From Clostridiales bacterium (GTDB taxonomy: Bacteria > Bacillota_A > Clostridia > Christensenellales > Aristaeellaceae), in assembly GCA_024684665.1 (NCBI GenBank), contig JAIKWN010000107.1, positions 1 to 16,128 of the forward strand: a stretch of 16,128 nt of DNA, read 5' to 3'. Made by a program: the position numbers and the translations under genes. Shown in pieces: positions 12,841 to 16,128 of the stretch (positions within the stretch are counted from its first letter, which is position 1; each line of letters opens with the position of its first letter). The notes beneath the pieces are model-generated. The model had not been told where the DNA came from, searched no databases, and saw only the letters and a program-made list of their open reading frames with translations.

Positions 12841-13455
12841 TCAGCAACCGATCAGCCAGGCTCGGCAAGGTGCACCGTCGGTTTTTCCAAGATTAATCGG
12901 TGCTGCATTCAGAAAGTATATCCCATCTTTTACTTCGTTAAGCCTGATTCCCTCAAGAAGAACGATTTCATTTCCCAGCATGATCAGATGAACAGGCATG
13001 GGCGCATTTTCTGGCCCGACTGTCTGGGATTCATTTCCAAACAACAGAATACGATGTTTTGCAAAAACACTTGCTGCTTCTTCAGTAACGGTCGCTTTCC
13101 CTTTTACAAGGATTCTATTGTAGCAATCACAGTTGGAGATATGGGAAAGAGCGGACTGTGATTTTGCTTCGCTGATTATCTTTTCTGCATATGAAGAAGA
13201 CAATGCACCTTCGTGTGAAGTGACATATGCGTATCCGACAAACCGGCTCAGATCAATCTGATCTATTGCTTCACCTTTTTCAATGAAATGGTATGGGGCA
13301 TCAACATGCGTACCATTATGAGCACACATTCTGAAAGCAGTCAGATTACACATTGCCCCTTCGCTCATCTTTTTGACCTGTATTCTTTCCGGCGCCGGAT
13401 CGCCCGGAAAAACTGCACATCCGAATACTTCCTGGGATATGTCGTAGATTTTCAT
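12841..13455 (-). CDS. Cyclase-family (KynB-like) metal-dependent hydrolase
   Basis: 204 residues. The family metal site HNGTHVDAPYHF (residues 46-57) matches HxGTHxDxPxH of the kynurenine formamidase/putative cyclase family, and the N-terminal YDISQEVFGCAVFPGDP is typical. Members hydrolyse N-formylkynurenine, isatin or other amides and lactones; no tryptophan-pathway neighbours are present, so the substrate stays open. A central stretch (HISNCDCYNRILVKGKATVTEEAASVFAKH with intervening residues) matches the family barrel. ATG at 13455 follows GGAGGAA. The gene is AT-richer (about 40-50% GC in sampled lines) than most of the window. Confidence 0.88.
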   Translation of the reverse strand: MKIYDISQEVFGCAVFPGDPAPERIQVKKMSEGAMCNLTAFRMCAHNGTHVDAPYHFIEKGEAIDQIDLSRFVGYAYVTSHEGALSSSYAEKIISEAKSQSALSHISNCDCYNRILVKGKATVTEEAASVFAKHRILLFGNESQTVGPENAPMPVHLIMLGNEIVLLEGIRLNEVKDGIYFLNAAPINLGKTDGAPCRAWLIGC

Positions 13456-13584
13456 TTGCTCTTCCTCCGATAAATCAGTAAACCACGATTTTCATGGTAT
13501 GCTTTTTGCTGCTTAATCTTCCAGTCAGTTTCCTCACATATTAATCGTGTTCCATTCTCAGTCTATAGGTCTGCAAATACGTCC

Positions 13585-14229
13585 TCACAGTTTCAGCGCA
13601 ACATGAATCTCAGAATCCACCAGCTTCCGGAAGGTTTCCCCGTCCCTAGAGGAGCCGACGATGCAGCCATAGTGGGTCGGGATCGCCGCAACGGGGTGCA
13701 TGGCGTTCACGCACGCAGCCGCCTCCCGTGCGTCCATCGTGTAAGTCCCGCCGACGGGGAGCAGCGCCACGTCGCAGGAAACAATACGAGCATCTTCTGT
13801 ATCGTCCGTATCCCCCGCGATATATACGCACAGCCCGCGCACCGTCAGCACATAGCCCAGCCATCCGTTTTTCTTCGGGTGGTTGGGTTTGTTCGTATTG
13901 TAGGAGGGAACGGCAAGCGCTGGAATGCCGCATACGACGGTCTCCTCCCCCGGGCGCATAAGAACGGCCTGCCCCGCTAGGCCTGCCTTTTTGAGATCCC
14001 CCGACATGGTCGCAGGCGCTACAAAGACCGTTTCCGGCTTCCGAGCTTTTTCAACATCCTCCGGCGAAAAATGATCGAAGTGCGAATGGGTGAAGAAGAT
14101 CACATCCGCATCATGCGGTTCGTCTTCAATCCGGAAGGGATCGACGCGCAGGACGAGACCGTCTTCTGCCTCCAACCTTACGCTGCTGTGGGCGTTCAGT
14201 GTGATAAAATCCAGGGAAAAGTCTTTCAT
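13585..14229 (-). CDS. MBL-fold metal-dependent hydrolase (UlaG/YtkL-like)
   Basis: 214 residues. The metallo-beta-lactamase metal motif HSHFDH is at 48-53, with the second-shell AGD at 138-140 and His at 186 (IPTHYG). The start FITLNAHSSVRLE and the block NTNKPNHPKKNGWLGYVL are typical of the L-ascorbate-6-phosphate lactonase-like subgroup, but substrate varies widely and cannot be assigned. No signal peptide, so cytoplasmic. ATG at 14229 follows AGGAGG. A possible -10 (TATAGT, 14278-14273) lies upstream with no good -35. The cyclase gene begins 129 nt downstream; whether they share a transcript is unclear. Confidence 0.9.
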   Translation of the reverse strand: MKDFSLDFITLNAHSSVRLEAEDGLVLRVDPFRIEDEPHDADVIFFTHSHFDHFSPEDVEKARKPETVFVAPATMSGDLKKAGLAGQAVLMRPGEETVVCGIPALAVPSYNTNKPNHPKKNGWLGYVLTVRGLCVYIAGDTDDTEDARIVSCDVALLPVGGTYTMDAREAAACVNAMHPVAAIPTHYGCIVGSSRDGETFRKLVDSEIHVALKL

Positions 14230-14313
14230 TATGAGACCTCCTTGTCATTGTTTCCTCGAGTAAATCTGTCTTACTATACAAGCACATTTTTCATCATTTG
14301 GCAATACGAACAA

Positions 14314-14357
14314 AGAAAAAACGCCGCAGGCCCATCCAAAGATGGTCGTCTGCGGCG
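14314..14357 (-). terminator. Rho-independent terminator of the ansA-GNAT operon
   Basis: Minus-strand hairpin with outer arms CGCCGCAG / CTGCGGCG and an inner CCATC/GATGG stem, followed by TTTTTTC. It begins 4 nt after the acetyltransferase stop codon. Confidence 0.92.
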
Positions 14358-14361
14358 GATC

Positions 14362-14811
14362 TTATTCCCTGACCGTCATGGCGAGCTCAATTTCGTCTTC
14401 ATACTCGTTTCCGGTTACAGCAAATCCCTTGCTTTCATACAGCTTTCTCGCTATGGGATTGTTTTTGTTACATGTCAGTGCGACTCGGTCCGAATCACCG
14501 AACGGCTTCGTCCGGATATACCCGATCACCCGGTCCAGCGCCTCACTGCCGTAACCGTGTCCCTGAGCCGACTCATCGATCATCATGTGCCATATGTCAT
14601 ACTCCGGGATATCGTAATCGTAGATCACCATGACGTACCCGACCATTTTCTCTGCAACGTAAATTCCGAACGGTTGGCACTGGTTCCGGTATATATACGC
14701 TTGGGCAAGGCTTCGGATTGGATGCGAAACGTAATCTTCTTGTCCAGCCCCCAGTTTCAGGTTAAAAGCGTCAATAAAATTCTCTTCTGTAATGGGTTTC
14801 AGTTCTACCAT
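14362..14811 (-). CDS. GNAT-family N-acetyltransferase
   Basis: 149 residues with the full GNAT layout. The acetyl-CoA pyrophosphate loop is QGHGYGSEAL (83-92), after the beta4 strand YDIWHMMID, and the C-terminal NPIARKLYESKGF block is intact. The N terminus (ELKPITEENFIDAFNLKL) resembles the polyamine acetyltransferase (BltD/SpeG-like) branch, so a diamine or polyamine substrate is possible but unproven. ATG at 14811 follows AGGAGGATATAA. It starts 19 nt after the asparaginase stop, hence one operon, with a terminator right after. Confidence 0.9.
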   Translation of the reverse strand: MVELKPITEENFIDAFNLKLGAGQEDYVSHPIRSLAQAYIYRNQCQPFGIYVAEKMVGYVMVIYDYDIPEYDIWHMMIDESAQGHGYGSEALDRVIGYIRTKPFGDSDRVALTCNKNNPIARKLYESKGFAVTGNEYEDEIELAMTVRE

Positions 14812-14830
14812 TTATATCCTCCTGTCATGG

Positions 14831-15850
14831 TTACACGCCGTATGTCGGCCGCAAAGGCGAGAAAGCAAGCAAATCCTCCGCTACCGGCGTGTAGAACAGC
14901 CTTCGCACTTTCTCCGGATCCTTTGTCTTTCCGAGAATCCACATGAGCTTGGTCACCGTCGCTTCCGGAGTCATCGTGTGTGCCTCAAACACACCGGGCA
15001 TCTCCCGCACCCGTCGGCCCACTCGATAGACGCCGATGTCGCTTCCCTCGTGGGGAACCTGTGTGGAAATGACCACCGGCTTTCCCTCTCTCTGCCAGTG
15101 CGCGAGCCCATCCAGAAAGCCTCCGTCGTCCGGCAATCCGCCGACGCCGAAACTTTCGATCACTAGCGCGTCATACTGTTCGCAGAGCAGAGGTAAAATC
15201 GCGGGGTCCGTCCCTGGGATCAACCGGAGCACGAAAACACGGGGATCCAGCGTCTCTGAAAACACCGGTGCGAAAGCAGGCGATGGAAGAGGCCGCAGGT
15301 ATAGTGCCCGCCCATCCCGCAGCAGCGCGGCCTCCGGCCAGTCGATGGAAGCGAACGCATTCAGGGATTTCGTTCGCATCTTCCTAGCGCGCGTACCACA
15401 GATTACCTTTCCATCAAAGACAATGTACACGCCGGGCAGCCGTTCGTCCGTTGCAGCAAGAAAAGCGTCCGTCAGGTTCGTCCTGGCGTCCGTATCCCGC
15501 AACCAGATAGAGCGCTGAGAACCCGTCAGCATGATCGGCTTTCCGCTCCCCTGGATGAGATAGGACAGGGCCGCCGAGGTATAGGCCATGGTATCCGTAC
15601 CATGGGTGATGACAAACCCGTCAAATACACCGTAATGCTCCCGCACAAAGGAAGAAATCGTCAGCCAGTGCGCAGGCGTCATGTTCGTGGAGTCGATATT
15701 CATCAGCTGGACGGCCTCAATTCCTGCGATATCCGCAAGCTCCGGGACCATTTCGAGCAGTTCTCCCGCGCTCATCTGAGGTGCAAGGCCGATTTCCGTC
15801 GGCTTGCTGGCGATGGTTCCTCCGGTCGCGATCATCAGTATCCGTTTCAT
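14831..15850 (-). CDS. ansA: L-asparaginase, type I (cytoplasmic)
   Basis: 339 residues. It hydrolyses L-asparagine to aspartate and ammonia. Active-site motifs are complete: ATGGTIAS with nucleophile Thr12, NIDSTNM (53-57 region), HGTDTM with T85-D86, and the catalytic Lys near K157 (GTRARKMRTKSLNAF). There is no signal peptide and the length fits the AnsA-type (type I) cytoplasmic enzymes rather than the exported type II. ATG at 15850 follows GGGGAGGA. It has its own near-consensus promoter at 15941-15969 and is followed by the GNAT gene. Confidence 0.95.
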   Translation of the reverse strand: MKRILMIATGGTIASKPTEIGLAPQMSAGELLEMVPELADIAGIEAVQLMNIDSTNMTPAHWLTISSFVREHYGVFDGFVITHGTDTMAYTSAALSYLIQGSGKPIMLTGSQRSIWLRDTDARTNLTDAFLAATDERLPGVYIVFDGKVICGTRARKMRTKSLNAFASIDWPEAALLRDGRALYLRPLPSPAFAPVFSETLDPRVFVLRLIPGTDPAILPLLCEQYDALVIESFGVGGLPDDGGFLDGLAHWQREGKPVVISTQVPHEGSDIGVYRVGRRVREMPGVFEAHTMTPEATVTKLMWILGKTKDPEKVRRLFYTPVAEDLLAFSPLRPTYGV

Positions 15851-15940
15851 ACCGGGTCCTCCCCTGGCTGCTGCAATCCTATTCTATCAGCTTTATACCG
15901 CGTTCCCAAACACGATGATAGAAGGCAATGCTGGTTTTAA

Positions 15941-15969
15941 ATTGTACCGGGAGTATGCAAAGATGTCAA
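15941..15969 (-). promoter_or_regulatory. Promoter for the ansA-GNAT operon
   Basis: On the minus strand, TTGACA (15969-15964), a 17-nt spacer and TACAAT (15946-15941). This is one base off full consensus, leaving about 85 nt of leader before ansA. Confidence 0.85.
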
Positions 15970-16030
15970 TGCTGCTGCGTGTTGAACCAGGGTTGTTTCA
16001 CGAAGGATGATCGCAAGAAGACACATTACA

Positions 16031-16115
16031 AGAGTATCCGCTAAATAGCCCGAAAGGGGGAGTACTCTGCCAAAAGAGCGCAACATCCCCCCTTGGTGCA
16101 ATAAGGGATTTTTTT
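16031..16115 (+). promoter_or_regulatory. Possible transcription attenuator or riboswitch expression platform
   Basis: A terminator hairpin CCCTT-N8-AAGGG (16090-16107) is followed by seven T (16109-16115). Upstream, AGAGTA/TACTCT (16031-16068) and CTCT/AGAG (16065-16078) can form alternative stems. A GGGGG run (16056-16060) could pair with the C run (16087-16092) that the terminator needs. No coding region precedes it on this strand, so it is probably the leader of a gene beyond the right edge. The aptamer class was not recognised. Confidence 0.45.
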
Positions 16116-16128
16116 GAAGTTTTCAATT

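Noticed and set aside
13483..13499. Imperfect inverted repeat ACCACGA-N3-TCATGGT upstream of the cyclase gene
   Set aside because: One mismatch, short, and not tied to a recognisable promoter; not enough to call an operator.

Overview
The window (16.1 kb, mostly about 55-63% GC by sampled lines) reads as ordinary bacterial chromosome from an anaerobic, amino-acid- and organic-acid-using organism. Clues are a TRAP transporter, a fused FeoA-FeoB with a small Cys-rich companion, a MetNIQ importer and a cytoplasmic asparaginase, all with strong AGGAGG ribosome binding sites and sigma70-type promoters. Bacillota (Clostridia) or Synergistota would both fit. The two solute-binding proteins carry plain signal peptides without a lipobox Cys, which hints at a diderm cell. 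No rRNA, tRNA, CRISPR array, integrase or transposase was seen.

Layout. (1) Minus strand 3219-1: a TRAP operon, promoter - dctP - GC hairpin - dctQ - dctM - the start of a Gfo/Idh/MocA oxidoreductase that runs off the left edge. (2) Minus strand 6152-3285: promoter - about 160-nt leader - metQ - GC hairpin - metN - metI, a methionine-type ABC importer. (3) Plus strand 6190-7186: a divergent LysR-type regulator, with a T-N11-A box overlapping its own -35 and lying just upstream of the metQ promoter. (4) Plus strand 7234-10757: a consensus promoter - feoAB fusion - Cys-rich mini membrane protein - MTA/SAH nucleosidase with a signal peptide - terminator, followed by a decayed partial copy of the nucleosidase. 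(5) Minus strand 14229-10975: MBL-fold hydrolase, cyclase-family hydrolase, PPOx-like flavoprotein, thpR, acyP and a small membrane protein, ending in a terminator; the cyclase and PPOx genes are AT-richer than the rest. (6) Minus strand 15969-14314: promoter - L-asparaginase - GNAT acetyltransferase - terminator. (7) The right edge carries a plus-strand Rho-independent terminator preceded by competing stems, probably the leader of a gene outside the window.

The most notable item is metQ. Its two conserved halves are in the reverse of the normal NlpA/MetQ order: the PNDxTNExRALLLLQ half follows the signal peptide directly, and the PHAEVL...DYVTPNTAL...HIPYxDNF half is at the C terminus. This is what a natural circular permutation of the binding protein looks like, in an otherwise standard metNI operon. 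Second are the apparently exported MTA/SAH nucleosidase in the iron operon and the broken echo of it just downstream.
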